DNA of 64,000 nucleotides from Providencia stuartii (lineage in GTDB: Bacteria > Pseudomonadota > Gammaproteobacteria > Enterobacterales > Enterobacteriaceae): NCBI GenBank assembly GCA_900455155.1, contig UGUC01000004.1:496001-560000 (forward strand). Direction: 5' to 3'. The position numbers and the translations under genes were made by a program. Below, piece after piece: positions 50,593-61,259 of the stretch. The notes beneath the pieces were generated by a model, which was given only the letters and a program-made list of their open reading frames with translations, was not told where the DNA came from and did not search any database. Numbering within the stretch: position 1 is the first letter of the stretch; each line of letters starts with the position of its first letter.

Positions 50593-51704
50593 ATGAAAAA
50601 AATGAATAAAATGTTACTGGCAGGATCGATTGCGATGGTGTTTAGCCAGCCGATATGGGCTAAAGAGGTGAAGATCGCAGTTGTTGGTGCTATGTCTGGC
50701 CCTGTTGCCCAATATGGCGACATGGAGTTCACTGGTGCTCGCCAAGCAGTCGCTGATATTAATGCAAAAGGTGGGATCAACGGCGATACTTTAGTTGCAG
50801 TTGAATATGATGATGCTTGTGACCCAAAACAAGCTGTCGCTGTTGCTAACAAAGTGATCAATGATGGGATTCGTTATGTTATTGGTCATCTCTGCTCTTC
50901 TTCAACACAACCTGCATCCGATATTTATGAGGATGAAGGGATTATCATGATCACGCCGGCTGCAACCAATGCTGATCTAACCACGCGTGGTTATCAAATG
51001 ATCATGCGTACAACAGGTCTAGATTCAGACCAAGGCCCTACCGCAGCGAAATATATTGTCGATGAGATCAAACCAAAACGTATCGCTGTTGTTCATGACA
51101 AACAGCAGTACGGTGAAGGTTTTGGCGCGCTCTGTCCGTGAAAATCTAAACAAAGCGGGCGTTAAAGAAGTGATGTTTGAAGGGATCACCGCGGGCGATA
51201 AGGACTTTTCTGCACTGGTAGCCAAACTGAAAAAAGAGAATGTGGATTTTGTCTATTTTGGTGGCTACTACCCAGAAATGGGGCAAATTTTACGTCAAGC
51301 GAAGCAATCGGGTTTGAATATTCGCTTTATGGGGCCAGAAGGAGTAGGTAACTCATCACTTTCAAATATTGCTGGGGAAGCTTCAGAGGGGATGTTAGTA
51401 ACATTGCCTAAACGCTATGACCAAGTCCCAACTAACAAACCTATTGTGGATGCGATTAAAGCGAAAAAAAGAAGATCCAACCGGTCCGTTCGTTTGGACT
51501 ACGTATGCGGCAATTCAAGGCTTGACGACAGCAATGGAGCGTACAGGGAGCCGAGAGCCAGAAGATTTGGTTAAGGATCTAAAAGCAAATCCAGTCGACA
51601 CAGTGATGGGGTCATTGACTTGGCAGCCTAATGGAGACCTGAAAGGTTTTGAATTTGGCGTATTTGAATGGCATGCGGATGGTACATCCACTGCAGTGAA
51701 GTAA
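50593..51704 (+). CDS. livK: Branched-chain amino-acid binding protein LivK/LivJ (two frameshifts)
   Basis: About 369 residues when corrected, equal to E. coli LivK. A ~22-residue signal peptide ends at IWA-KEVKI. It is a type I periplasmic binding protein for leucine, isoleucine and valine ([49 protein letters not shown]). Two +1 shifts occur: TTTT at 51120-51123 (after YGEG, resuming LARSVRENL) and A7 at 51464-51470 (AIKAKK, resuming [14 protein letters not shown]). It is followed by the permease and ATPase genes. Confidence 0.93.
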
Positions 51705-51793
51705 TTTCACTATTCAGGCGCTGAACCGGGAGTTGGCTTACCAACTTCCGGCTCCTGCCCTGTTTAGGGATGGTAGTATTAAAGGATAGTCCT

Positions 51794-52720
51794 ATGTCAG
51801 ATCAAATTCTTTATTTTATCCAACAACTCCTCAATGGCTTAACCTTGGGCAGTACCTATGCATTGATAGCGATTGGCTACACAATGGTTTATGGCATTAT
51901 TGGTATGATCAACTTTGCTCATGGTGAAGTTTACATGATTGGTAGCTATGTCTCCTTCATTGTCATCGCTGGGCTAATGATGCTAGGTATTGATGTTGGT
52001 TGGATCCTTATTGCTGCGGCATTCGTGGCTGCGATTGTTGTTTCAAGCTCCTATGGTTGGAGTATTGAACGCGTCGCATACCGGCCTGTTCGCCATTCAA
52101 AAAGGTTGATTGCACTTATCTCTGCAATTGGAATGTCAATTTTCCTACAAAACTATGTCAGCTTGTCACAGGGATCACGTGATCTGGCATTACCGAGTTT
52201 GATCACAGGTCAGTGGGTATTAGGCGAAAGCGATGGCTTTGAAGCGAGCATTACAAAAATGCAGCTGACCATTTGGGTGGTTACCTTACTTGCTATGTTG
52301 GCATTGACCCTATTTATCCGCTATTCCCGTATGGGAAGGGCGTGTCGTGCCTGTGCTGAAGATTTAAAAATGGCAAGTTTATTAGGCATTAACACAGACC
52401 GAGTGATTTCATTAACTTTCGTGATTGGTGCCACAATGGCAGCGGTAGCGGGAGTACTACTTGGGCAGTTTTATGGGGTCATAAACCCTTATATCGGTTT
52501 TATGGCTGGAATGAAAGCCTTTACCGCAGCCGTACTGGGGGGAATTGGTAGTATTCCTGGCGCTATGCTAGGAGGCATCATTCTCGGTGTTGCGGAAGCA
52601 ATGACATCGGCTTATTTAAGCACGGAATATAAAGACGTTGTGTCATTTGGTTTATTAATTGGTGTATTGCTGATCATGCCAACCGGCATTCTGGGGCGCC
52701 CGGAGGTCGAGAAAGTATGA
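51794..52720 (+). CDS. livH: Branched-chain amino-acid ABC permease LivH
   Basis: 308-residue inner-membrane permease with about eight helices. Family motifs are [22 protein letters not shown], split here as [16 protein letters not shown] and [13 protein letters not shown], then [19 protein letters not shown] 51794 with AAAGGA seven bases upstream is chosen over an in-frame ATG at 51770. It overlaps livM by four bases. Confidence 0.96.
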   Translation: MSDQILYFIQQLLNGLTLGSTYALIAIGYTMVYGIIGMINFAHGEVYMIGSYVSFIVIAGLMMLGIDVGWILIAAAFVAAIVVSSSYGWSIERVAYRPVRHSKRLIALISAIGMSIFLQNYVSLSQGSRDLALPSLITGQWVLGESDGFEASITKMQLTIWVVTLLAMLALTLFIRYSRMGRACRACAEDLKMASLLGINTDRVISLTFVIGATMAAVAGVLLGQFYGVINPYIGFMAGMKAFTAAVLGGIGSIPGAMLGGIILGVAEAMTSAYLSTEYKDVVSFGLLIGVLLIMPTGILGRPEVEKV

Positions 52721-54000
52721 GAAAAGAAAATTGGATTAATGCCATTGTCGCGTCTGTGATGTTCTTTATTCTCTCTGTCTTTATGATGGGTCTGCAATTG
52801 ACACTTGATGGCACGAAACTGGTTGTTTCAAGTGGTGATTCGGTACGCTGGAATTGGATTTTTGCAGGGATTGCAGTGATCTTTATTTTTCAGCTAATAC
52901 GCCCTTCATTGGTGAGAGTGTGGCAAGGTGTTCCGAAACAATCGTGGTCTATACCTGATTTTGATGGCTCGACAGCGAGGCAAAAGATCCTTGCATTAGT
53001 TATTGTTATTGCTGCAATTATTTGGCCTTTTGTTGTTTCTCGAGGTAGCGTCGATATTGCGACATTAACCTTAATTTATGTGATGTTAGGTCTTGGTTTA
53101 AATGTGGTTGTCGGGCTATCAGGCTTACTGGTTTTGGGGTATGCAGGGTTTTATGCAATAGGTGCTTATACTTTTGCATTATTAAACCATTACTACGGGT
53201 TTGGCTTCTGGGAAAGCCTACCTATTGCTGGGTTAACAGCGGCCTTAGCTGGGTTTTTATTGGGGTTCCCTGTATTGCGGCTAAGAGGCGATTATTTGGC
53301 GATTGTCACCTTAGGTTTCGGTGAGATTGTGCGTATTTTATTGCTCAATAACACAGAAATCACGGGAGGACCAAACGGGATTAGCCAGTTGCCTAAGCCA
53401 ACGTTGTTTGGTTTAGAGTTTAGCCGCACAGCAAAAGAGGGTTGGGATACTTTCCATAATTTCTTTGGCCTTGATTACAACGCAGGCGATAGGATTATTT
53501 TCCTCTATTTTGTGGCTCTGCTGCTGGTGCTATTAACGCTGTTTGTGATCAATCGATTATTACGTATGCCTTTAGGACGGGCTTGGGAAGCATTACGGGA
53601 AGATGAAATCGCCTGTCGCTCTTTAGGTTTATCACCGACAAAGATCAAGTTAACCGCCTTCACGATCAGTGCTGCCTTTGCTGGGTTTGCGGGAACGCTT
53701 TTTGCGGCTCGCCAAGGCTTTATCAGCCCTGAATCATTCACTTTCGTTGAGTCTGCTTTTGTACTAGCCATTGTCGTGCTCGGAGGGATGGGCTCACAAA
53801 CATCGGTGATATTAGCGGCGATTATACTGGTTGTCTCAAGAGAAATGATGCGTGATTTGAATGCTTACAGTATGTTGCTATTAGGGGCATTGATGGTGCT
53901 GATGATGATTTGGCGTCCACAAGGGCTATTACCAATGAAACGTCGCCAAATGAAGCTAAAAAATAGCGAGCAAGTCGCCAGTGAGGGGGAAAAAGTATGA
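52717..54000 (+). CDS. livM: Branched-chain amino-acid ABC permease LivM
   Basis: 427-residue permease, partner of LivH. An extra N-terminal region of ~100 residues with two helices, as in E. coli LivM (425 aa), precedes the core ([55 protein letters not shown]). It overlaps livH and livG by ATGA-type junctions, indicating coupled translation. Confidence 0.96.
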   Translation: MRKENWINAIVASVMFFILSVFMMGLQLTLDGTKLVVSSGDSVRWNWIFAGIAVIFIFQLIRPSLVRVWQGVPKQSWSIPDFDGSTARQKILALVIVIAAIIWPFVVSRGSVDIATLTLIYVMLGLGLNVVVGLSGLLVLGYAGFYAIGAYTFALLNHYYGFGFWESLPIAGLTAALAGFLLGFPVLRLRGDYLAIVTLGFGEIVRILLLNNTEITGGPNGISQLPKPTLFGLEFSRTAKEGWDTFHNFFGLDYNAGDRIIFLYFVALLLVLLTLFVINRLLRMPLGRAWEALREDEIACRSLGLSPTKIKLTAFTISAAFAGFAGTLFAARQGFISPESFTFVESAFVLAIVVLGGMGSQTSVILAAIILVVSREMMRDLNAYSMLLLGALMVLMMIWRPQGLLPMKRRQMKLKNSEQVASEGEKV

Positions 54001-54764
54001 CTCCTCTATTACAAGTCAACGGTCTAACCATGCGTTTTGGTGGGCTATTAGCGGTAAATAACGTTGAGCTGAGCTTAAATCAAGGTGAAATCGTTTCCTT
54101 GATTGGGCCAAATGGTGCAGGAAAAACGACAATTTTTAACTGCTTAACCGGGTTTTATAAGCCAACTGGCGGCTCAATTCTATACCGAGAAAAGCATTTG
54201 GAAGGCTTATCGGGTCAGGCGATCGCTCGGCTTGGGGTGATCCGAACTTTTCAGCATGTACGCTTATTCAAAGAAATGACCGTGATTGAGAATCTGTTAG
54301 TTGCTCAACATCAACATTTGAAAAGTGGTATTTTCTCCGGGTTACTGAAAACGCCAGCCTTTCGACGAGCGGAATCAGAAGCGATCGACAATGCAGTAAA
54401 GTGGCTTGAAAGGGTCGATTTATTGCAATTTGCTAACCGTCAAGCTGGTAACTTAGCGTATGGTCAACAGCGTCGGTTAGAGATAGCTCGCTGTATGGTG
54501 ACACGGCCTGAAATTCTTATGTTAGATGAACCCGCGGCCGGCCTAAACCCGAAAGAAACTGATGACCTTGATGAGTTAATTGCTGAGTTACGCTCTCATC
54601 ACCAAGTATCTATCTTATTGATTGAACATGATATGAAACTAGTGATGGGAATTTCAGATCGCATTTATGTGGTGAACCAAGGCACGCCTTTGGCGAATGG
54701 AACACCTGATCAAATTCGTCAGCACCCTGATGTGATCAAAGCTTACTTGGGGGAGGCTTATTGA
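53997..54764 (+). CDS. livG: Branched-chain amino-acid ABC ATPase LivG
   Basis: 255-residue ATPase. Walker [10 protein letters not shown], the family-specific signature [13 protein letters not shown] and Walker [14 protein letters not shown] are intact. With LivF it forms the ATPase heterodimer that powers LivHM. Length equals E. coli LivG. Confidence 0.97.
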   Translation: MTPLLQVNGLTMRFGGLLAVNNVELSLNQGEIVSLIGPNGAGKTTIFNCLTGFYKPTGGSILYREKHLEGLSGQAIARLGVIRTFQHVRLFKEMTVIENLLVAQHQHLKSGIFSGLLKTPAFRRAESEAIDNAVKWLERVDLLQFANRQAGNLAYGQQRRLEIARCMVTRPEILMLDEPAAGLNPKETDDLDELIAELRSHHQVSILLIEHDMKLVMGISDRIYVVNQGTPLANGTPDQIRQHPDVIKAYLGEAY

Positions 54765-55465
54765 TGTTAGAATTTAAACAAGTTTCTGCCCATTACGGAA
54801 AAATTCAAGCATTACATCAAGTGAGCCTGAATATTCAAAAAGGGGAGATCGTCACATTAATCGGTGCTAATGGTGCGGGTAAAACGACGCTACTGAGCAC
54901 ATTATGCGGTGACCCGCGAGCCTCAGAAGGGCAAATTCTCTACCGTGATGTCGATATTACTCAGTTGCCGACCGCGAAAATTATGCGTGAAGATATTGCA
55001 TTAGTACCCGAAGGTCGCCGCGTTTTTTCACGAATGACCGTCGAAGAGAATTTAGCGATGGGGGGCTTTTTTGCTAATCGCCAACAATATCAAGAGCGCA
55101 TAGAGCGCGTTTATACGCTGTTCCCGCGTTTGCATGAGCGCCGTAGTCAACGCTCTGGCACCATGTCTGGTGGTGAGCAGCAAATGTTAGCGATTGGTCG
55201 TGCGCTGATGAGTCAACCTGAGTTGTTGCTACTTGATGAACCATCATTAGGTCTAGCGCCAATCATTATCATGCAAATCTTTGATACCATTTTGCAACTG
55301 CGCGAAGCGGGAATGACTATTTTCCTTGTGGAGCAAAATGCCAATCAGGCATTAAAACTGGCTGATCGCGGCTATGTTCTTGAGAATGGGCGTATTGTAT
55401 TGGAAGATAGTGGTAAAGCGTTACTCGCTAATGAAGCAGTACGTAGTGCCTACTTAGGCGGCTAA
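54764..55465 (+). CDS. livF: Branched-chain amino-acid ABC ATPase LivF
   Basis: 233-residue ATPase, closely related to E. coli LivF: Walker A GANGAGKTT, signature TMSGGEQQMLAIGRAL, Walker B LLLLDEPSLGLAP. ATG 54764 overlaps the livG stop and follows GGGAGG. It is the last gene of livKHMGF. Confidence 0.97.
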   Translation: MLEFKQVSAHYGKIQALHQVSLNIQKGEIVTLIGANGAGKTTLLSTLCGDPRASEGQILYRDVDITQLPTAKIMREDIALVPEGRRVFSRMTVEENLAMGGFFANRQQYQERIERVYTLFPRLHERRSQRSGTMSGGEQQMLAIGRALMSQPELLLLDEPSLGLAPIIIMQIFDTILQLREAGMTIFLVEQNANQALKLADRGYVLENGRIVLEDSGKALLANEAVRSAYLGG

Positions 55466-55471
55466 ACAATC

Positions 55472-55504
55472 CCCCTTCATATTCTCTATTGGATACTGAA
55501 GGGG
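55472..55504. terminator. Hairpin between livF and the unknown gene
   Basis: CCCCTTCA (55472-55479) pairs with TGAAGGGG (55497-55504) in the convergent gap. The loop is long (17 bases) and the T-tail weak. Confidence 0.5.
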
Positions 55505-55513
55505 CTTAATAGT

Positions 55514-56456
55514 TTAAGGTATTTTTATTAATGTCGGATTGGTTTCGAGTTCAATCTTTATGGTGAGCTTATCTAGATTATCAAATTTTAACGTATGATC
55601 TTTATTCACGTTGAAACAAGTTGCTCTCTTTATCTCAATAATAGATCCGGAAATTAATCGTTGAGGCTCAATTTGTTCAAGTTGATAACGGCAATGGGAT
55701 GTTATTAAATATCCATTTTCCGTTATTTCGATTTGGACTGTTCCTTTATTCTCTCTTTGAGAGATATTGATTTTATCACGGTTTTGATTTGTGTTATATA
55801 TATCGATATAAGCGTTTAAAATATGCTTTTGGTTCGCAATGTTACATAGATGACTAATGTGCTCAGGTGGTAATTTTTTTAAAAGCATAATAAATGTCAT
55901 TTATTGAATCTAATACAATTGACGAGCCATTCTCTGATTTGAAAATAATCTTCATTGCACCTATATCACGAGATATCTGCTCAAGGCATGAAATCTTATC
56001 TTCTGATTTTATTGTTATTTTTGAATTTTCATCCTCTATAATTTCATCCCCTTTACCCCACCGCCTTATCTGATAGTTTAATGCAGCAATCAATTCATTT
56101 TGTGTCATCAGAATATCTGTTTTACCTTGATTTTCCTCATTGAAATAAGAGAAGATCTCTTTGTTAAATTCAATAGTAACTTTTTGGTTATCTAATGATA
56201 ATGACTTTAAACTTAACTTTGTATCGGGTTTATTTGCTATATTCTCTGGTAGGTGAAAATATTGATTAATAAAATCAATGGCAGACTCTTCATCCGTGAT
56301 TTTAGGTTGCCAATGTGTATTTTCAGCTTGGTTTATTTTTGAAGTTTTAACAGGAAAAGAGTGATCACTATTTTTTACTTTGGCTATTTTTGATTCATGA
56401 GTGTGATCGTTATTGAGCCAAGAAGTAAGGCTATAAAATGGATTTTTAATCTTCAT
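55514..56456 (-). CDS. Unrecognised AT-rich gene (probable frameshift joins two halves)
   Basis: I do not recognise this protein. As sequenced it is two overlapping open frames: 55863-56456 (197 codons) and 55514-55900. A run of seven T at 55874-55880 lies at the overlap. Removing one base joins them as IYYAFKKLPPEHISHL into a single ~313-residue protein, matching the +1 homopolymer errors elsewhere. It is Lys/Asn/Ile-rich and hydrophilic, without signal peptide or membrane helix. The N-terminal ~60 residues look disordered. Codon use is markedly more AT-rich than in the neighbouring liv and urocanase genes, suggesting recent acquisition. No SD as strong as its neighbours' is seen. Confidence 0.6.
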
Positions 56457-56949
56457 AAGTTATCACCAATAAAATTTATTTGCGATAACTTACAATAGGT
56501 TTGATGCGAAAGATTGCAATAATCGAGCATCCTATCGCTCATAGTGGGCTTTTCATGACTAGTTTATGTGAAGCGTCTCGCATTTCAGCTATTTACTTGT
56601 TTCTGCATATTAAATTAGTTGTCTATACATCTTCCTTCGAATAAACAGCAAGCTATCACTCATTGTATAGCTCATCACCTCCCTAGCTATCTAATCTTTG
56701 TGCAAAAATTCAAATTTAAATGTATATACTTTGTGAATTAAATGTATATATATTTAAAGGCAACAAGATAAATGATTTGATAAAAATGATAGAAAATTAG
56801 TGCTGAGATAACTTCAACTGATTGAATATCAATAAGTTGAAGGAGGTTTGAAATCAATAAATCTATCAGTGAAAAAATAATGACTAATGAGAAATATCAT
56901 TGATTGTTACAAAAAAGTTAAATGAAAAGGATAAATAGGGGATACACCG
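56457..56949. other. Upstream region of the urocanase operon
   Basis: About 490 bases, very AT-rich. It contains a 13-bp direct repeat TTAAATGTATATA (56716-56728 and 56738-56750), two helical turns apart. It also has a nested inverted repeat, CTTCAACT (56812-56819) with AGTTGAAG (56835-56842). An AGGAGG at 56841-56846 has no usable start codon behind it. The operon promoter should be here but no single -35/-10 pair stands out. Confidence 0.5.
56716..56750. promoter_or_regulatory. Direct repeats, candidate operator of the urocanase operon
   Basis: Two copies of TTAAATGTATATA start 22 bp apart, a spacing that places them on the same DNA face. The TGTATATAC core resembles the GTATATAC-type sites bound by GntR-family HutC repressors. 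The link is a resemblance only. Confidence 0.4.
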
Positions 56950-58616
56950 ATGCTAAACCGTACTGACTCTACACGCGTTATCCGCTCCCCACGTGGCAGC
57001 GAAAAAACTTGCAAAAGCTGGCTGACAGAAGCCGTGTATCGCATGATCCAAAATAACTTAGATCCGGATGTTGCTGAGCATCCGCAAAGTCTAGTGGTGT
57101 ATGGCGGAATTGGACGTGCTGCTCGTGATTGGGAATGTTATGACAAGATTTTAGAAGTATTGAAAACGCTTGAAGATGATCAAACGTTATTAGTGCAATC
57201 AGGCAAGCCTGTTGGTGTTTTCCCGACTCACCCTGATGCCCCCGCGTATTAATTGCTAACTCAAATATCGTCCCTCATTGGGCGAATTGGGAACATTTCA
57301 ATGAGCTAGATAAAAAAGGCCTAATGATGTATGGCCAAATGACGGCTGGCTCTTGGATCTATATTGGTTCACAAGGCATCGTACAAGGGACCTATGAGAC
57401 TTTTGTATCTTTAGCTAAGCAACATTTTAATGGTGATCCAGCCGGACGTTGGATCCTAACGGGAGGACTCGGTGGAATGGGGGGCGCACAACCTCTTGCT
57501 GCGACCATGGCCGGCTTCAGTATGATTGCTGTTGAATGTGATGAAAGCCGCATTGATTTTCGTTTAAGAACACGTTATGTCGATAAAAAGGCCACTTCAT
57601 TAGATGAAGCGCTGCACTATATTGAGGAAGCGAAACAGAGCGGTAAGCCAGTTTCAGTTGGCTTATTAGGTAATGCTGCCGATGTTTACAGCGAATTGGT
57701 AAAACGTAACATTACTCCAGACTCAGTAACCGACCAAACGAGCGCACACGACCCCGTTCATGGCTACTTACCTCAAGGTTGGACATTGGCGCAATGGCGT
57801 GAAAAACAACAGACTGCTGCCGATGAAGTGACTAAAGCTGCGAAGAAGAGTATGGCAGTACAGGTTGACGCTATGCTGACTATGCAAAAACGTGGCTCAG
57901 CAGCCTTTGACTATGGTAATAACATTCGTCAAATGGCGAAAGATGAAGGTGTGAGTAATGCCTTTAATTTCCCTGGCTTCGTTCCTGCCTATATTCGCCC
58001 TCTATTTTGTGAAGGAATTGGCCCATTCCGTTGGGTGGCATTATCGGGTGATCCAGAGGATATCTATAAAACAGATCAAAAAGTAAAAGAGCTGATCCCA
58101 GACGATAAACACTTGCATAACTGGCTGGATATGGCTCGTGAACGCATCGCATTCCAAGGGCTGCCTGCTCGTATTTGTTGGGTTGGCTTAAAAGATCGTG
58201 AAAGATTGGGTCGAGCATTTAATGAAATGGTGAAAAATGGCGAGTTAAAAGGGCCTATTGTGATCGGTCGTGATCACTTAGATTCAGGCTCTGTAGCAAG
58301 CCCACATCGTGAAACCGAGTCGATGAAAGATGGCTCTGATGCAGTCTCTGATTGGCCTTTACTCAATGCGCTATTGAACACCGCGGGAGGAGCGACATGG
58401 GTGAGTTTACATCACGGTGGTGGTGTCGGAATGGGCTTTTCACAACACGCGGGTGTCGTGATTGTCTGTGATGGCACTGATGCCGCGGATAAACGTCTAG
58501 CACGAGTTTTACATAATGACCCAGCAACAGGGGTGATGCGCCATGCTGATGCGGGTTATGACATCGCAATACATTGTGCAAAACAGCAAGGTCTGAATTT
58601 GCCGATGGTCAAGTAG
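56950..58616 (+). CDS. hutU: Urocanate hydratase (urocanase), one frameshift
   Basis: About 555 residues when corrected, the standard urocanase length. NAD-dependent conversion of urocanate to 4-imidazolone-5-propanoate in histidine breakdown. Motifs include [67 protein letters not shown] and [16 protein letters not shown]. One base is missing in the C-run at 57239-57243: after THPDAP the frame shifts and resumes as [12 protein letters not shown] (here [18 protein letters not shown]). No hutH or hutI is adjacent. Instead it heads an operon with CoA-transferase, acyl-CoA dehydrogenase, permease and ETF genes. A thiourocanate or methylated-urocanate hydratase is possible, but the sequence looks like ordinary HutU. 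Confidence 0.92.
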
Positions 58617-58668
58617 CACCTTTGGCCTGCCTCAGATTAGGGGCGGCCTTATTTAGAAGGGGATCAGT

Positions 58669-59857
58669 ATGAATACGATGTCAAAGCCAAAAAGAGTAGG
58701 GCCATTATCAGGGATCAAAGTTATTGATCTAAGTCGCGTACTTGCCGGTCCTTATTGCACAGGCATGATGGCCGATTTAGGGGCTGAGGTGATCAAAATT
58801 GAGGTGCCTGATCATGGTGATGATAGCCGCCATTTGGGGCCATTTATTGATGGTGAGAGCGTTTATTACGGGCTGATTAATCGAGGCAAACGCAGTATTG
58901 AGTTAGATCTAAAATCAGAGGACTGACCGCGAAATCCTTTATCAGTTAGTCAAAGAGAGTGATGTCGTCGTTGAGAATTTTCGACCGGGGGTAACCGCGA
59001 GGTTAGGCATTGATTTTGACAGCCTAAAACAGCACAACCCAAAATTGATTTACGCCAGTATTTCCGGATTTGGTCAAGATAGCCCACTGGCTAATTACCC
59101 CGCTTATGACATTGTGGCACAAGCGATGTCAGGGTTAATGAGTGTGACAGGCTTTCCGCAAACAGGCCCAACCCGTAGTGGAGAATCGATAGGTGATGTT
59201 TGCGCTGGCATATTCGCTGCTTGGGCGATCAGTAGTGCACTATTTGCACGGGAAGCTCACCAAGAAAAAGCACAATATATTGATGTTGCTATGGTTGATG
59301 TGTTGCTAAGTATGCAACTAACAGGGTTATCTAACCTATTTGCAAATGGTATAGCACCCAGCTTAGTGGGTAATCGACACCCTGTATCCACACCGTTTGA
59401 TACTTATCAGGCACAGGATGGTTTAGTGGTTATTGCTATCGCCAGTGAAAAGTTATTTCAGCGTTTTTGTGAGTGTATGGGGAAAACCTGAATTACGCAA
59501 TGACCCTCGTTATAAAGACGATCCTACAAGAACGCTTTATCAGGCTGAACTTCGAAAAGAAATCGAACGTTGGACATCACAAAAAACGGTCGAAGAAGTT
59601 TGTGATTTGCTGCTAAACGCTGGGGTTCCTGCTTCGCCAATCCATGATTTGCAGCAGGCAACTCAGAGCGAACATGCAAAGGTACGTGCTGTTCTTACTC
59701 ATCTTGATGATGGGGGGAACACCATTAGTGTCTCAACCTGTTTTTCTTTAATGGGTACAAACCTCATGTGACGCAAAGGGCACCTAGCTTAGGTGAAGCG
59801 AATGCTGTTTATAAATCGGCAAATCTCACAATAAAAAATGCGGAGACAATACAATGA
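58669..59857 (+). CDS. Class III CoA-transferase, CaiB/BaiF family (about four frameshifts)
   Basis: About 394 residues when corrected. The family N-terminus LSGIKVIDLSRVLAGPYC, IKIEVPDHGDD, VENFRPG, YASISGFGQDSP and the catalytic Asp in GESIGD are present. It moves CoA between carboxylic acids through an aspartyl-CoA intermediate. Probable +1 errors: GG at 58920-58921 (SE, resuming TDREILYQLVKES), AAAA at 59483-59486 (ECMGK, resuming PELRNDPRY), G6 at 59713-59718 and T5 at 59742-59746 (restoring GGTPLVSQPVFFNGYKPHV). The corrected stop overlaps the next ATG (ATGA at 59854). Given its place it may activate imidazole propionate or urocanate. Confidence 0.88.
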
Positions 59858-60993
59858 GCTTTCAAATTGATGAAACAGAACAAGCAATTGTAGATGCTGT
59901 TGAAAAGGTTTGCCGGGATATTCTGCAAGCAAATGCGCAGCGTTACGATGAAACAGAAACCTTTTGTGCAGAAAGCCTAGCAGCACTGGGTGAAATGGGC
60001 TGCTGGGGGATCAACTTACCGGAACAATACGGCGGTTTTGGCATTGGCAGTATAGCAATGAGTATGATCGTGGAAGCAGTGGCAGCGGCTTGTGCATCAA
60101 CATCATCGGCTTTAACGGCACACTTTCTCGCAACAGACTCAATTTTGATTGGGGGAACGGAGGAGCAAAAACAGTATTGGTTACCGAAAGCGGCAAGCGG
60201 TGAAATGCTAGGGGCGTTTGGCCTAACAGAGCCAGCGGCGGGATCAAACCCTGCTGACATGCGTACTATCGCGACCCGTGAAAATGGTGGTTGGCGAATT
60301 CGTGGCAATAAACACTACATTACCAATGCCAAAGAAGCTGATTTTATCGTGTTATACGCCAAAACGAATCCAGAAGCCGGCGCTCGTGGCATTAGTGCAT
60401 TTATGATCCCAAAGGGCACTGAAGGCGTCGAGTTTTCTTCACCTGAGAAAACGATGGGGCTACGAGGGAGCACAATCTATGAACTAGCTCTGAATTGTTG
60501 GCTGCCTGAGTCGGCGCTATTAGGTGAAGAAAATAAAGGTTTCCATACCGCAATGGAAGTGTTGGATAAAGGTCGCGTGGAAGTTGCGGCGACTTCATTA
60601 GGTATTGCTCGTGCTGCCATGGAATGTGCCTTAAATTGGGTGAAAGAGCGCCAAATCGGTAAAAAGCCATTAGCGGCTTACCAAGGAACACAATGGCGAC
60701 TTGCAGATATGCATACTCAATTAGAAGCCGCGCGTATGTTGACATGGCGTGCTGCGGAGTGTCGAGATTCAGGCGAACGTTTTAGCTTGCAATCGGCAAC
60801 AGCAAAATTATTTGCCGCGGAGTGTGCTGGTTTTGTTACCGATGCAGCATTACAGCTTCATGGTGGTTATGGCTATATTCGGGATCTACCTTTGGAACGC
60901 TATGTACGTGATGCAAGAATTTTACGTATTTTTGAAGGTACTTCAGAAATCCAAAAAATCATTATCTCACGTGCGGTTTTAGATGCTGTTTAA
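59854..60993 (+). CDS. Acyl-CoA dehydrogenase
   Basis: 379 residues, full length for the short/medium-chain type. Signature GAFGLTEPAAGSNPADM (flavin and substrate binding), R-E-IGKK...Q region (KERQIGKKPLAAYQGTQW), GGYGYIRDLPLERYVRDARI and the catalytic-base Glu in IFEGTSEIQK. FAD enzyme that introduces or removes an alpha,beta double bond in acyl-CoAs, exchanging electrons with ETF. Translationally coupled to the CoA-transferase. Urocanate is an alpha,beta-unsaturated acid, so imidazolepropionyl-CoA/urocanoyl-CoA is the natural candidate pair. It could act on another acyl-CoA; CaiA-type enzymes are the closest functional analogy. Confidence 0.9.
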   Translation: MSFQIDETEQAIVDAVEKVCRDILQANAQRYDETETFCAESLAALGEMGCWGINLPEQYGGFGIGSIAMSMIVEAVAAACASTSSALTAHFLATDSILIGGTEEQKQYWLPKAASGEMLGAFGLTEPAAGSNPADMRTIATRENGGWRIRGNKHYITNAKEADFIVLYAKTNPEAGARGISAFMIPKGTEGVEFSSPEKTMGLRGSTIYELALNCWLPESALLGEENKGFHTAMEVLDKGRVEVAATSLGIARAAMECALNWVKERQIGKKPLAAYQGTQWRLADMHTQLEAARMLTWRAAECRDSGERFSLQSATAKLFAAECAGFVTDAALQLHGGYGYIRDLPLERYVRDARILRIFEGTSEIQKIIISRAVLDAV

Positions 60994-61010
60994 TGTGAGA
61001 TAGGGAAATG

Positions 61011-61035
61011 CGAGTGGGCAGACAGGGTCCACTCG
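61011..61035 (+). terminator. Hairpin between the dehydrogenase and permease genes
   Basis: CGAGTGG (61011-61017) pairs with CCACTCG (61029-61035). It has no T-run and may be an attenuator or RNA-processing site. The remaining ~220 bases to the permease show nothing recognisable. Confidence 0.4.
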
Positions 61036-61259
61036 TAATGAGTAAAAACTGCAATAGGATGAAACGACCTGATAACAGGATCATGGAATTAAAAACACAA
61101 CAACAACCAGGTTTAAGAATGTATTTCAATTTTTAATGGCGGGTAGTTTATAAAACAACAATAACATCCGTCTTAACGTCTCATGGCTGTATCCTACGAC
61201 AACCATTGCGACAAATTGGTCCATTCTTTAAGCCAAGCCTTGCTTAAAGAGGAGTTACC

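Noticed and set aside
56841..56880. Leader peptide behind AGGAGG upstream of hutU
   Set aside because: The only nearby start is a TTG one base after the SD, too close to be used.
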